A stretch of DNA of 64,000 nt from Endomychus coccineus (lineage: Eukaryota; Arthropoda; Insecta; Coleoptera; Endomychidae). The notes under the pieces were generated by a model that saw nothing but the letters and a program-made list of their open reading frames with translations, searched no databases and was not told the origin of the DNA. Location of the stretch: contig OY294069.1 in the NCBI GenBank assembly GCA_958510875.1, forward strand, positions 159,339,111 to 159,403,110, given 5' to 3'. A program made the translations under genes and the position numbers. Each line of letters opens with the position of its first letter. Within the stretch, counting starts at the first letter, position 1. This document shows, piece by piece, positions 21,871 through 32,409 of the stretch.

Positions 21871-22150
21871 TGAAGTTCGAGATAATTGTTTCACATTCTA
21901 TAAGATACTTTAGACAACTAAATAATTAATGATTCAAATCAATAATGTTTTTGGGAAACTGTTATAACGAAAAAATAATCCGTGCCTACTGAGTGGGAGC
22001 AGAATATCTCACTGAAACATATCTCTGGCTCATGGCCGTCTGTCTGTTAACAGTCAAAGTACGGTCTAAGTCTAAGTTTATTCCTCCGAAGATTTTTTAT
22101 TGTTGTTGTTTCCAACGATTTTCTTGTTGTTGTTGAAAATGGTCTGGAAA
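21870..22150. repeat. dispersed repeat, copy 1 (see also 24560-24835)
   Basis: Shares with 24560-24835 the series gtttcacattctataagatac, tcaataatg, gcctactgagtggga, gttaacagt.aaagtacggtct and a run of ttgttgttg. The stretch that looks like a tRNA B box in the other copy is deleted here. Confidence 0.55.
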
Positions 22151-22627
22151 TTGTTGTAAACGCTTCTTCACGATCAGTTTCTATGTTCCATCCAGCAATT
22201 TATTTTTTATGATTCAAGAGTATTTCGATATCTTATGTTCTTTGAATTGGATAAGAAAGAAAATATAGCTAATGTGAAGCTTAAACACATATCGATGATA
22301 TAATCTGGATGAATTTTGTGTAATTCTTTTCAAAAAATCGATATAAAATCGGTTACTTTATGGGGATTTATCATTATGATTGGGTGAAAGAACAATCACT
22401 TTGTTTTTATATCACTTTTATTAACAACATGAAAACGTTACTATAGTTGTAATATTGAAGTGCTATTATCAAACAGATACGAAATGGAGTAAACAATAAA
22501 CAATTCAAGTATAAATAGGAACTAAACTACAATACAGTTGATGAGATTAAAATTGAGAGTAAGGGATCATCGCAAATTCCGGAACAGGTAGATCGCAGGG
22601 AAGTATATAAATCTAAAGACAAAAACA

Positions 22628-23655
22628 ATAAGGTGGAAAGTCCCTGAACAAAAAAAACAGATGGCGCCAAAATCAAAAATCCCATATAACATTTATGATG
22701 TACCATCTTTAACTAGAACACATTAAAATTTTCAGACTGATATGTCATTCAGTTCGGTTTTGACACCCATTTAAAGCAAGCAACCTTGAAGATTTTTGTA
22801 AACATGAAAAGAAGTAAATTTCGTGTCTTGATTAAACATCATTTCTTGCAAACCAAAGCATCGCTTGTTAAACATTATGGGAACTCTTCAGAATCGATTG
22901 GAACAATTCACACGTGGCTTACTGATTTTCGTTGTGGACGCCAAACGTTCTGGTCTTCCAATTGAGGTTGCAACCCCAGAAATCGTCGATGAAATCCATG
23001 GTATGATATTGGCCGATCGTCTAGTTGAAATGCTCGAGATTGCTGAAGCTATGGGCATCTAAACCGAACAAACGGGTGTGGAACATTTTGCATGAATATT
23101 TTTGAATATGAGAAAGTTATTTGCCAGATGGATGCCGCATTTGCTCTCTGTTGTAAATAAGCGCGACCGTGTGGCAAATTCAAAGGAGCTTGGTAATGTT
23201 TAAACGTGATAAGAAGAACTTTTTGCGCCGTTTCGTAACCGTGGACAAAACATGAATTCATCACAACACACCAGAAACCGAAGAACACTCAAAACAGTGG
23301 ACTTGTCCTGGCGAATCGGCGCCCAAAACGGCCAAAGTGGGTTTATCGGCCAACAAAGTCATGGCAACAATTTTTTGGGATGCACACGGTATCGTCCATA
23401 TCGATTACCTTGAAAAGGGCAAAACGATGACCGGCGTATATTATGCAGAGCTGTTTGATCGATTCGACACCGCTATGTGCGAAAGTGGTGGCATTTGGCA
23501 AAGCAAAAAGTGCTCTTCCACCAGGATAACGCACCGTCGCACAAGTCCGCAGTCATAATGGCAATATTGCATGAATTGCGCTACGAATAGTTTTGTCATC
23601 CACCATATTCTCCAGATTTAGCCAACTGCGATTTTATCTGTTTCCAATCTTGAAG
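22628..23655 (+). mobile_element. mariner-like element, 3' end truncated
   Basis: Begins with aaggtggaaagtccctgaac, comparable to the mariner starts at 28998 and 41000, and runs to the LFPILKK-like block near 23640. The last part of the transposase and the right end are gone. The direction is the same as the receptor gene. Confidence 0.7.
22804..23655 (+). pseudogene. mariner transposase (broken)
   Basis: Start MKRSKFRVLIKHHFLQTKAS, then a frameshift at about 22940 into DAKRSGLPIEVATPEIVDEI. A stop follows EAMGI at 23060. Later blocks are present in changing frames: FVTVDKT..FITTHQ near 23235 (normally ETWIHHYTPE), TVFWDAHGIVHIDYLEKGK-like at 23370, LFHQDNAPSHKS near 23515, and a PPYSPDLANCDF block near 23600 (third aspartate of the D,D34D triad). 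Family identity is clear; the gene is dead. Confidence 0.8.
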
Positions 23656-23830
23656 AAACATTAGTTCCTATTTATACCTATTACTAATATTAATGTTTAT
23701 TGTTTACTCCATAATTTTCTATCTGTTTGATAATAACGGTGTTAAAACTATTGTAACGTTTTCGTTATTATTGAAAATGGTATAAAACAAAGTAATTGTT
23801 CTTTCATTTATAATCATGTAGGTCTGTTCA

Positions 23831-24559
23831 TAATATTTTCAAGGAAAATTAGTTCCGATTATTTGATAAAAATGATGTTCGGAGGATAAGAAACAACGGT
23901 CCGCTGTTAACCCTTATATTGCGATCACGTTTTGATTTTAGTTCCTGCGTTCTCCATCCTACCTTGATAAATAAAACATGAGCCGGTTTCAGCACTATAC
24001 TAACTGTCTTTCACACATCGTATTCCAGTTCAGTCAGCGGTGGGTCCACGTTGGAAAAATATTGTTTTCGTAGATTTTGCATATAAAACATGGTCCAAAA
24101 CAGAATATGATTTGAAATGTTACTCATTCCACTCCAATATTATATTTGAATATATTATAATTAATAGATAATCTTAAACAAACAGTATTATTCACCTACA
24201 TGCGGAGCTTATGCACAAATATCATTGTTAATATCGAATTCGTGATATTTCAACGATTATTAAACTGAATAGAAAATGCTCTGTTTTCATCGGATTATAT
24301 GTGTGTTCAATGGACGAAAATCGGTATGTTTTCTATTAACTATTTTGCTTTGTTATTGGTCTTTTTTATGAATACAAAATTATTATATCAATGTTTACTA
24401 ATTACCAAATATTTTGATAGCCGCTATCATATAAAGTAAAAATGAATTTTCCACCAAAGTATATTATATACACTAGATTTGAGAATAATAATGAACATAA
24501 ATTGGCCTCATTACATATTTTTGTTCTATTTACGCTTCGCCAATTATTTGATTTGGCTG
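23831..24559. other. AT-rich intron, nothing recognised
   Basis: No named feature. Confidence 0.35.
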
Positions 24560-24835
24560 CAGATTTTCATATAATTATTTCACATTCTATTAGATACTTC
24601 AGACAACAAAATATTTAACGATTCAAATTAATAATGTCTTTAAGAAAATGTTATTACAAAAACAAATTTTCCGTTTCTGGGAATCGAACTCGAGCCTACT
24701 GAGTGGGAACAAAGTATCCCACTAGATCATATCTCTTGTTCATTGCCGTTTGTTAACAGTTGAAGTACGGTCTTAATCTAAGATTATTCCAATAATTGTT
24801 TTTGTTGTTGTTGTTTCGAACAATTTTGTTGTAAT
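24560..24835 (-). mobile_element. possible tRNA-derived SINE or dispersed repeat, copy 2
   Basis: On the minus strand the segment 24750-24675 reads TGATCTAGTGGGATAC, resembling a tRNA A box, and 30 bases later GAGTTCGATTCCC, resembling a B box (GGTTCGANTCC). This is the arrangement of a polymerase III promoter in a tRNA-derived SINE. The flanks match the repeat at 21870-22150. No acceptor stem can be folded, so it is not a working tRNA. Confidence 0.45.
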
Positions 24836-25653
24836 TTAGATGAAAGCAGTTTTTAATTAACTTAAATTTACTATGAATGTTTTGTATCGATTCAATGTGT
24901 ACTTTGAGAGGTACGATTTTTTTTCAATTTTCAACTCTTCTGAAAAATAATAGCGTTCGTCATCGAACAGCAATCGATTTTTTTGTCAAAATTTGAATAT
25001 GATAGGACCTCTCATTTTTGAGTTATCTTGTAGACAAATAATGCTTGACGTACATCCAGATGTTGAACAGACGGATTTTTTCAATGTTGTTGTTGTTTCG
25101 AACAATTTTGTTGTAATTTAGATGAAAGCAGTTTTTAATTAACTTAAATTTACTATGAATGTTTTGTATCGATTCAATGTGTACTTTGAGAGGTACGATT
25201 TTTTTTTAATTTTCAACTCTTCTGAAAAATAATAGCGTTCGTCACCGAACAGCAATCGATTTTTTTGTCAAAATTTGAATATGATAGGACCTCTCATTTT
25301 TGAGTTATCTTGTAGACAAATAATGCTTGACGTACATCCAGATGTTGAACAGACGGATTTTTTCAATGTTGTTGTTGTTTCGAACAATTTTGTTGTAATT
25401 TAGATGAAAGCAGTTTTTAATTAACTTAAATTTACTATGAATGTTTTGTATCGATTCAATGTGTACTTTGAGAGGTACGATTTTTTTTTAATTTTCAACT
25501 CTTCTGAAAAATAATAGCGTTCGTCACCGAACAGCAATCGATTTTTTTGTCAAAATTTGAATATGATAGGACCTCTCATTTTTGAGTTATCTTGTAGACA
25601 AATAATGCTTGACGTACATCCAGATGTTGAACAGACGGATTTTTTCAATGTTG
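24808..25653. repeat. 282-bp tandem repeat, three copies
   Basis: A unit from ttgttgttgtttcgaacaat to gacggattttttcaatg occurs three times in direct order with an offset of 282 bases (key positions 24814, 25096 and 25378). Copies two and three are almost identical and share differences from copy one (caccg for catcg, and ttttaatttt for ttttcaatttt), so the last duplication was recent. No open frame. Confidence 0.9.
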
Positions 25654-26239
25654 CTTAAAATTCGATAAAATACTACGGTGTATGAATTTTTTTCAACGAT
25701 TTTAGAAATAGCTTGAGTGAATATTATTCTGGGGTACCATGGGGATATATTAGAAACCCAACTACTCCTTATCACTTGAATAGCATCGAAAATGTTGCTG
25801 AATGTGAGTTTATCAACTTACTTGTTAATAAATTATAAAAGAGTTCATACTGTGGATACGTTATAACACTATGAATGAGAAATAATCACCCTTATCCACT
25901 AAAAATACTGAGTCATAATCAAAATAAAGTAGATTAGAAATTAAAATGTGCTTGTTTAAATATTATCTGTGGTTGATAATGCAAACAGGGGGTTACCCTT
26001 AGATCGAGATAAATCGAATTTGATAAATTGTTTTTTCGTTTATACATTTCCATCCTTTCTAAATTACCTAAATATTTGTCAGTACTACATTTTAAAAGTG
26101 ATAAACTTTCTTGGGAAATGGTATGACCTGTGTTTAAAATATGTTTGGGTTACGGCGATTTTTCACCATTATTTCTTCATATGTGTTCTTTATATTATCG
26201 ATTGTGAGTCATGTTGATAATGCGATGTGGGTCTAACTA
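25654..26239. other. AT-rich intron, nothing recognised
   Basis: Short open frames only (for example 25969-26217), without family features. Confidence 0.35.
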
Positions 26240-26575
26240 GGAAGAACATTTTAACTTGGTACTAAGAACATTGGTTAGGGGAGAAATTGAACTGGAAGAG
26301 AAATTCCTACCAATTGCTATGGTGAAAGTCCAAAACGAATGGGAGCCATTCAGGCATTCGATAAGCTTTGATCTTATTTTGGCATTATATACCTCTTTCG
26401 AAGCGTCTATTGTTTCATCGTACATATTTCTGGCTTCAACATATTTTGATCTGGTCTCCAGACAAAGGTCACCGCGCCACCAAACATATCCTATTTGGTT
26501 TGAAGCGACGGCCCTGGAACGGATTTTATTGAACCATCGTCCACCAAATGACGGTAATTTGTTGGTATGGGGTAT
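26240..26575 (-). mobile_element. LINE fragment, region between endonuclease and reverse transcriptase
   Basis: The minus-strand open frame 26587-26237 contains EARNMYDETIDASKEVYNAK followed by LIECLNGSHSFWTFTIAIGR and NFSSSSISPL. This is the alpha-helical linker seen before the reverse transcriptase in Jockey-like LINEs (pattern 'S-F-W-x-L-x-K-x-I-x-x-N-F...S-P-L'). Nothing of the rest is attached. Confidence 0.5.
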
Positions 26576-27227
26576 ATAATTTTCCATTCTTAGCCTGATA
26601 ATATTCGAGATATTTGTATCACATTACGTTGGGTCATCAGATTCAATACATACGCTTCTCCAAGAAAACTCGTAGAAAAACATACCAAGGTCGTCCCAAT
26701 CGGCCAAACTATTCGTGGAGGTGTTGGGTCGGTTCGTGGAATGATATAGTAGTGATGTGTGAATGATCAGAATTTCTCAATGGTGCATGGACCTTTACTT
26801 CATTGAAGAAGAATTCACTAAATACCGACTTATGTACAACTGAGGGTAACCCATTATTTGCATTATTAACCCCAGTAAGTAAATCAGAATTGGAAATGGG
26901 TAAATTTTCGTGGAGAAGAACTTATAATTATACGGTTGGAGTTGAAAAAAACCCCTCGAGATTATGGCTTTCAACAATAAATGTTAATCCATTAGTCACT
27001 AGCATTCATTATATAAAAAGAATTCATCTGAGAAGGTTGTTGCAGCTGACGTCACTAGAGAACATGGGTTTCGATTTCAGCAATAAAAGACATCCTCATA
27101 TTGACTATCAGTTATTATCTACAACGAGTTCAAAGGAGAAGGTTGCTGCTGCATCACTGTCATTGAAGAATGTAAACTTGTATAAGGCTCTTGGTTACCA
27201 TATCGGAAAAACTTCAAATATTCAACT
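26576..27227 (+). other. unrecognised open frame next to a virus-like fragment
   Basis: An open frame of 167 codons covers 26803-27306. It has no signal peptide or motif I can name. It overlaps, in another frame, the capsid-like fragment that follows, and may belong to the same integrated element. It could equally be chance. Confidence 0.25.
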
Positions 27228-27613
27228 AGCCAAACTTCAAAGAAGACATCATCCGAGGAGAAACTTACACCTACTATCCACACACATCTTTCGGCAACAT
27301 CAATGAAATTGATATATCAATCAATCATCAAGATGTGTTGGTAGATTTAGTCTCGTCTGCTTCATTCCTAGAGGCAGAGTTCCAGCCAGAAGCAGGTGCT
27401 GATGGTCAATGTACGCTAACCAATAATTTTGGCGCGTTTCTCTTTGAATATATCAGTTATGAATTCAATGGAAAAGAAATAGATGGAGTGCGCGATCCTG
27501 GTATTGTCAGCACCATTAGAGCTCATCTAACATATGCCAAACATGAATCTATACCTCTAGCTATTTCCGAATGGTCATATAAAGATGCAATGAGTTCAGT
27601 CTACAATAATTAA
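27228..27613 (+). pseudogene. fragment of a virus-like capsid-type protein found in insect genomes
   Basis: A frame open from just after the TAG at 27225 to the TAA at 27611 gives about 128 residues. It carries short landmarks YEFNGKEIDG and GIVSTI. I associate these with a protein family repeated in many insect genomes and thought to be capsid-like, from large DNA viruses or virus-like transposons. That assignment is from memory. Only the start of such a protein is present: it ends in a stop after a charged segment, and no replication or packaging gene is visible nearby. It is an old, incomplete copy. Confidence 0.4.
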
Positions 27614-27849
27614 ATCAATTTATGGATACCGTTGAATTTTCTACTAAGGCTGTTCCTTGACTATACCAAAATTTTGAGTGGTAAACATAAGCTGCGATTG
27701 AAAAGGTTTCGAACCGATAACTATTGCTATGCTAGTAGCGCAGATGGTACGAAAAGGGCGAAAGTAAATGTGAAGACGATAGAATTAAAAGTGTGACATG
27801 TCTTTCCAAATGATTCCGAATGTTGGGGAATTTGAGTGCTGAGAAACCT

Positions 27850-27945
27850 ATATTAACAGTATTTCAACAGGCACATTTTGATTCATAATTTAGTTTACTA
27901 TGATGATGGCTACTTGATAGCCGGAAGGTCCTCAGTACTTTATAT
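27850..27945 (+). mobile_element. Penelope-like 3' end with decayed hammerhead
   Basis: Sequence acaggcacattttgattcat and atgatgatggctacttgata matches the 3' end of the Penelope-like fragment at 11108-11170. The hammerhead core reads ATGATGA instead of CTGATGA, with a good stem II (GGCTA/TAGCC) and GGAAGG where GAAAGG is expected. The ribozyme is therefore dead but recognisable. Confidence 0.5.
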
Positions 27946-28162
27946 TTTAATCAGATTAACTAAACTAAAATAAAACTAGACAACGTAAAAGCAAGAATTC
28001 TCTCAGCTTTCAAAAACTACTTCATACTCTGATGTGTATACTATTAATTATTAATAAGTCAAATATATGCTTCCGATTTATTGGATCTGACTGATTTCAA
28101 TCTGTAGTAGTCCGCTACGAAACATATATGCCCTTTACTTGTCTCTAATGTATCTCTTCCAG

Positions 28163-28404
28163 AAACCAATATAATATTTGATTTTGGTTCTCAGCCTGTT
28201 GAAGAGGAACGTGATGTACAAAAGCTCATAGTGGTCTTAGGATGTTCCATTTGCTTACTCCTGACAACAATAACTGGGATAATATTAATTGTGTACTGGT
28301 TTTTGAAAAAATCTTGCATTCTATTCATTAAAATACAATGCTGCTTCTCCATATCTGGTGCTATGGCTGTCTTCATTGCTGCACAAGTCACTGAAGAAAA
28401 TAAG
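28163..28404 (+). CDS. adhesion GPCR exon: stalk, helix 1 and helix 2
   Basis: Acceptor tctcttccag (AG 28161-28162) and donor AAG|GTAAGA at 28405. It enters in phase 1 (two bases complete a codon) and leaves in phase 0. After an acidic stalk with PVEEERDVQK come two hydrophobic segments: LIVVLGCSICLLLTTITGII (helix 1) and, after a short basic turn FLKKSC, ILFIKIQCCFSISGAMAVFI (helix 2). The length of the loop and the lysines on the inner side fit a class B2-type seven-helix receptor. The upstream exon that must end in phase 1 was not found. Confidence 0.7.
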
Positions 28405-28997
28405 GTAAGATACACGGTTATTATTTTTCGTCAAAAAAGTCAATGCTAGCTTCCATCCTCATTTTCCCAGCATCTAAGTACGGCTGAGATATAGTCAACA
28501 TTTTTTATTCACCAAATTATCTATATTGCCGCGTTTTAGCTGACCATGTATTTATATTTAATTATATCAAAGTTTAATGTTTACCTCCTGTACGATAATG
28601 TAAACAACACGATTGCATTATGGATGCAATAGAGCCAATATGAAATTTAGTTAGATATTAATCTGATTAATGAAGCATTTAATTGGAGCACTGAGCTGTT
28701 GTACCTGTATCACTTTAATTAAATTAGAATTTCACCATATATCCAAGCTAGATAACCAATTTGAAACACCTCAGTATCGTTTAGATTTTTAATTGGAAAC
28801 GTTGTGTTTACAATAACGAAATATACAATAAAAGTTATCACATCTTTACAAAATTGAATATAATCAGCCTTCACGTGATAAAAATTGATTAATAGTTTAC
28901 AGTAAATTGATAAACAAATGTAAGCAGTTTCCCTAACAACATAGCTTCTTCAAACAGATATTACAAGTACTAAGTTACAACAAAGGTTCTAGTCGAA
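28405..28997. other. AT-rich intron, nothing recognised
   Basis: No named feature between the helix-2 exon and the mariner. Confidence 0.4.
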
Positions 28998-29845
28998 TAT
29001 TCGAGGGCAAGGTGAAAAGTTCCTGAAAAAACACATGGCGCCACAATCGTCCCATGTGACATTTGGGATGTTTCAATTCAACTAAGACGCATTCAAATTT
29101 TCAGACTGTATGTCATTCAGTTCTGACTTAAAGCCTATCGAAAGCATGCAACCTAGGAGATTGTTGTAAACATACATCGCTTGTTAAACATTATGGGAAC
29201 TCTACACCATCGATTGGAACGAATCAAAAGTGATTTACTTATTTTCGTTGTGATAGTATGACCACAAAGGACGCCGATCGTTCTGGTCGTCCAATTGATA
29301 TTACAGCGCCAGAAATCGTCGATAAAATCCATGGTATTATATTGGACGATCAGCGAGTTGAAGTGCACGATCACTGAGGCGATGGGCATCTCAATCGAAC
29401 GGGCATGGAAAATTTTGCATGAATTTTGGAATATGGGAAAGCTATCTGCCAGATGGGTGCCGCATTTGCTCTATGTTGACAACAAACGCGACCGTGTGAC
29501 AACTTCAAAGGAGTGTTTGGCGATGTTCAAGCGCCATTAAAAGGACTTTTTGCCCCGTTTCGTGACCATGGATGAAACATGGATCCATCATATTACACCA
29601 GTCAAAGACCAGTCGAAACAGTGAACTTGTCCAGGCGATTCGAAGCCGACAAAAGCCAAAGTGGGCTTATCGGCCAACAAAGGCGACAGTTTTTTTGGAT
29701 GCACACGGTATCGTCCATATCGATAACCTTGAAACGGGCACAATGGTCACCGGCGTATATTATGCAGAGCTGTTGGATAGATTCGACGCCAGTTTGAAAG
29801 CGATTCATCGAAAAAGCAATCACCTCCGTATATGTGTAGTATTAT
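28998..29845 (+). mobile_element. mariner-like element, decayed, right end missing
   Basis: Begins cgagggcaaggtgaaaagtt, the mariner tip also seen at 12127 and 41000. The transposase blocks run in broken frames: DADRSGRPIDITAPEIVDKI at 29271, LHEFWNMGKLSARWVPHLLY with CLAMFKRH at 29412-29540, FVTMDETWIHHITP at 29559, and IVHIDNLETGTMVTGVYYAE at 29711. It stops after the SLKAIHRK-like block at about 29818. The third catalytic aspartate and the right end are lost. Confidence 0.75.
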
Positions 29846-29859
29846 GGTTGAAAGGTAAG

Positions 29860-30015
29860 ATTTCTTAAGATAAGTTCACTGGAATGAAATGAAGTTGAGT
29901 GGAGGAAAAAAATTGGTCTAGAAGAGAGAAACCCAATGCGAGTTTCTCTTACGTATTCGAGAACTCACCTACTTGTATTTCAGCAATAAAAGAAAAAGTT
30001 CTTCAGCTGGATGAT
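29860..30015. repeat. dispersed repeat, also at 33948-34105
   Basis: Shares with 33948-34105: atttcttaagata, agaagagagaaaccca, gtttctc, and cctacttgtatttcagcaa. The short palindromic gagaaaccc...gggtttctc-like core is conserved. Origin unknown. Confidence 0.5.
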
Positions 30016-30249
30016 TGTTCGCCTAAGAGGTTGGAGATGTGTAGGCTCTTTGTACTCTCCATGTAGTCTTCTTTAGGGTTGCTGGGAGACACTTCCTCCA
30101 TTTTACGCTCCTCATTTTACCTCAGACCAAGTACCGGAATGTTGCCATACCAGATAAGATGGAAATTAAATTACATTATGTTCTAATGTAAGAGAATTAG
30201 GAACAAATGAATATATGAATATGCTCCATTTACCTCAATTAGTCCAGAT

Positions 30250-30837
30250 TAGGGATGTTCGATACTGTATCGATACTCGGAAGTATCGATCCTATTAGAA
30301 GCGATACACGATATTTTGTATCGATACTTTACTCTTCGATATACGAGTATTGTGTATCGATACTTATTTAGTACGTATCGCCATTTTCCCGGATCGGTAG
30401 GTGTTAATCGAAAATCGACTGATGACATCTAGCGTCAACTAGATATAGTACTACCCTGGACCACAAAACAAAATATTGTCAAAATTGCTATTTCTAAATT
30501 CTTTACAATTAAATATGTGGAACATTTAAATTAGAATATGTATTTTCTTATACTTTAGTCTGTTACTAAATTAGATTACGTTGAAATTTTTTCACTGTTT
30601 GTGGATAATAACAAATAAATTAAACAAACCAATCGTATTTTATTCAATTTTTCACTATATTCTGTTATAGAATAACAGTACCGCAGAGCGCTGACGCCCT
30701 AAAGATCCCGGATCGTTAGGTATCGATATTTGGAGTATCGATCCTTTAACTTACGATATTTTACTGTATTGATATGTTACGTTCCGATCCGTATCGATAC
30801 CTTATATCGATACTTTCGAGTGTATCGCACATCCCTA
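30250..30837. mobile_element. hAT-type MITE with 8-bp target duplication
   Basis: Ends TAGGGATGTTCGATAC and GTATCGCACATCCCTA are inverse with one mismatch. The 8-bp GTCCAGAT is present exactly on both sides (30242-30249 and 30838-30845), as hAT transposition makes. The 588-bp interior is non-coding and full of tatcgata palindromes near both ends. It sits inside the retrozyme-like array, so it is younger than that array. Confidence 0.9.
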
Positions 30838-30864
30838 GTCCAGATCTGTCAGTAACGTCACATA

Positions 30865-30911
30865 GTTCCAGATAGCTTATTAGTTCTTCTCAGAGACCTC
30901 ATCAGTAGAAC
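30865..30911 (-). ncRNA. decayed hammerhead in the array
   Basis: Minus strand: stem I GTTCTA/TGGAAC with CTGATGA (30905-30899) intact, but the GAAAC block has become TAATA, which should abolish cleavage. Useful as evidence that the whole unit descends from a ribozyme-bearing ancestor. Confidence 0.5.
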
Positions 30912-31260
30912 GAGCAAATTTGTTACGTTAAAGATATCTGTTGAGTGTAGTCATAACAGACTCACAACTGGTAAAAAGACCAAAAGTATCTCACGCCATC
31001 TATGGATAGACTAAGAAATTACTCAATTCACAACCTTTACAGATTTCGCGAACTTTACAAAAGTTAAGCGGAATGTGAGACTACTTGAGTCCGCTAGATG
31101 GCGACGCCAAACCAAACCAATGTGAGAGAATTAGAAACAAATAAATATAAATATATAAATATATTCATGTATCTCATATAACAATAATAATGTCTTTCTG
31201 ACCCAGATCGATCAGTAACTTCACAAACTTATACTTATAGTTCCAGATAACTTCTTGCTC

Positions 31261-31307
31261 GTTCCACTGATGATCCCTCTGAGAAGAGCGAAACAGTTGT
31301 TTTGAAC
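31261..31307 (+). ncRNA. hammerhead ribozyme motif, plus strand
   Basis: GTTCCA, CTGATGA (31267-31273), a weakened stem II with CTCT-GAGA-AGAG, GAAA (31290-31293), stem III ACA/TGT around GT, then T and TTGAAC that pairs with GTTCCA (five of six). All core residues are present. Stem II is shifted by three unpaired bases, so activity is uncertain. Confidence 0.55.
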
Positions 31308-31311
31308 TAGT

Positions 31312-32060
31312 CATACAAGTTTCCTAGGTATGGAAGTTGATTCACGGCTAGATTGGAAACCTCACATAAATCAAGTAGCTAGAAACATTTCAAAGTATTG
31401 CTATGCACTGAGAACGTTATCGAATCAAGTGGGGATTGATACAGCATTAATTGCATATCATGCATATGTTAAATCAAGACTGCAGTATGACATAATAATT
31501 TGGGGCAACTCCGCTGAGGCATCCCGAATCTTCATCTTACAAAAAAGGTGCTTGCGAAATATATTCAGGCTCAAGAGAATGCAGAGCTGTGTGAGCTTTT
31601 TCGTTAAGTATAAAATACTTACCCTCTATTCCTGAATATTTATGAAGCCGTCTTGTTTGTCAGAGATAACCCATCTCTATTCATGAATAACGCTGACAAT
31701 CATGAGTATCAAACAAGATTCAAGGAAAATATAAAATGCCAAAAATTTAATTACACTTATCTGCAAAAAAATGTTGAGTTTTCGGCAACAAAAATATTCA
31801 ACAAACTTCCACAAGCACTTCGCTCTAAACCTAGGAGTGTTTTGAAATCCATTCTAAAATCGTTGCTCATTGCAAGAGCTCGCTACATAATCGATGAATA
31901 CTTTGATGACAACATTGGCAGCTTAATTTGAAATCAATCTTTATTAAACTGTAATATTTTATATTCAAATAGTTTTTATCCTCCTAAATTGTATCATGTA
32001 TTTATGATTGTATTCTAACGCCATTCATTTATTTTTTTTACTGTGACCTGTTCTACACCC
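31312..32060 (+). mobile_element. LINE 3' end (Jockey-like)
   Basis: Two adjacent frames (31330-31635 and 31653-31931). The first has DSRLDWKPHINQVARNISKY, YHAYVKSRLQYDIIIWGNS and QKRCLRNIFRL; the second ends with ATKIFNKLPQALRSKP. This is the carboxy-terminal end of the same LINE group as at 14400. A 3' untranslated tail follows to about 32060. It is truncated at 5' against the retrozyme-like array. Confidence 0.8.
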
Positions 32061-32409
32061 ATAGGGGTTCTTATGTATATGTTACTGTGAATGTCCGATA
32101 TTAGTGAATGTTAAGATGCGCCAGTGTGTGTCGACAATCACCAATATTAATGGTGTAAGTCCGATATTATTTCAATATTTTGTTTGTTTTGGACATACAC
32201 CGGTGAATGTTAACATACTCCAAGGCGATTTTGTGTGTCTCAGATACTGCAATTTACTAATTACGTGAATGTTAACACACGCCAGTGTTTGTTCGAAATG
32301 AAGTGAGAAAGTTAGAGTGCTATTGTTCTCTCTATTTTCCACGCCGACCACCCGTCGCCGCACCGCTAATAGGGCAGAATATCAGAATCCGAAATATGTT
32401 TACTGTACA

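Larger units (their letters stand above)
22377..23830. mobile_element. TIR element with a mariner in its middle
   Basis: The sequence from about 22383 to 22540 (tgggtgaaagaacaatcact ... caataaacaattcaag ... aggaac) returns inverted at about 23655-23826 (gttcctatttata ... tgtttattgtttactcc ... aaagtaattgttctttca). The arms are about 165 bases with moderate divergence. The space between them is filled by the mariner described next. Either the mariner inserted there or a composite with new ends formed. Confidence 0.6.
30180..31310. mobile_element. tandem retrozyme-like array (363-bp period) with hammerheads
   Basis: Once the hAT insertion at 30250-30837 is ignored, the end of one unit (aatgtaagagaattagg... 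to agtccagat) is followed by a full unit from cagatctgtcagtaac at 30841. That is followed by the next unit at 31204 (cagatcgatcagtaac), a period of 363 bases. The body of the unit matches 20623-20950. The full unit has a decayed hammerhead on the minus strand. The last partial unit switches orientation near 31255 and carries a hammerhead on the plus strand. No protein frame is present. Confidence 0.6.

Noticed and set aside
24675..24760. A working tRNA gene
   Set aside because: Only A-box-like and B-box-like sequences are present; no acceptor stem or clear anticodon arm can be formed.
24808..25653. CRISPR-like array
   Set aside because: The repeats are directly adjacent 282-bp units without spacers, in a eukaryotic intron.
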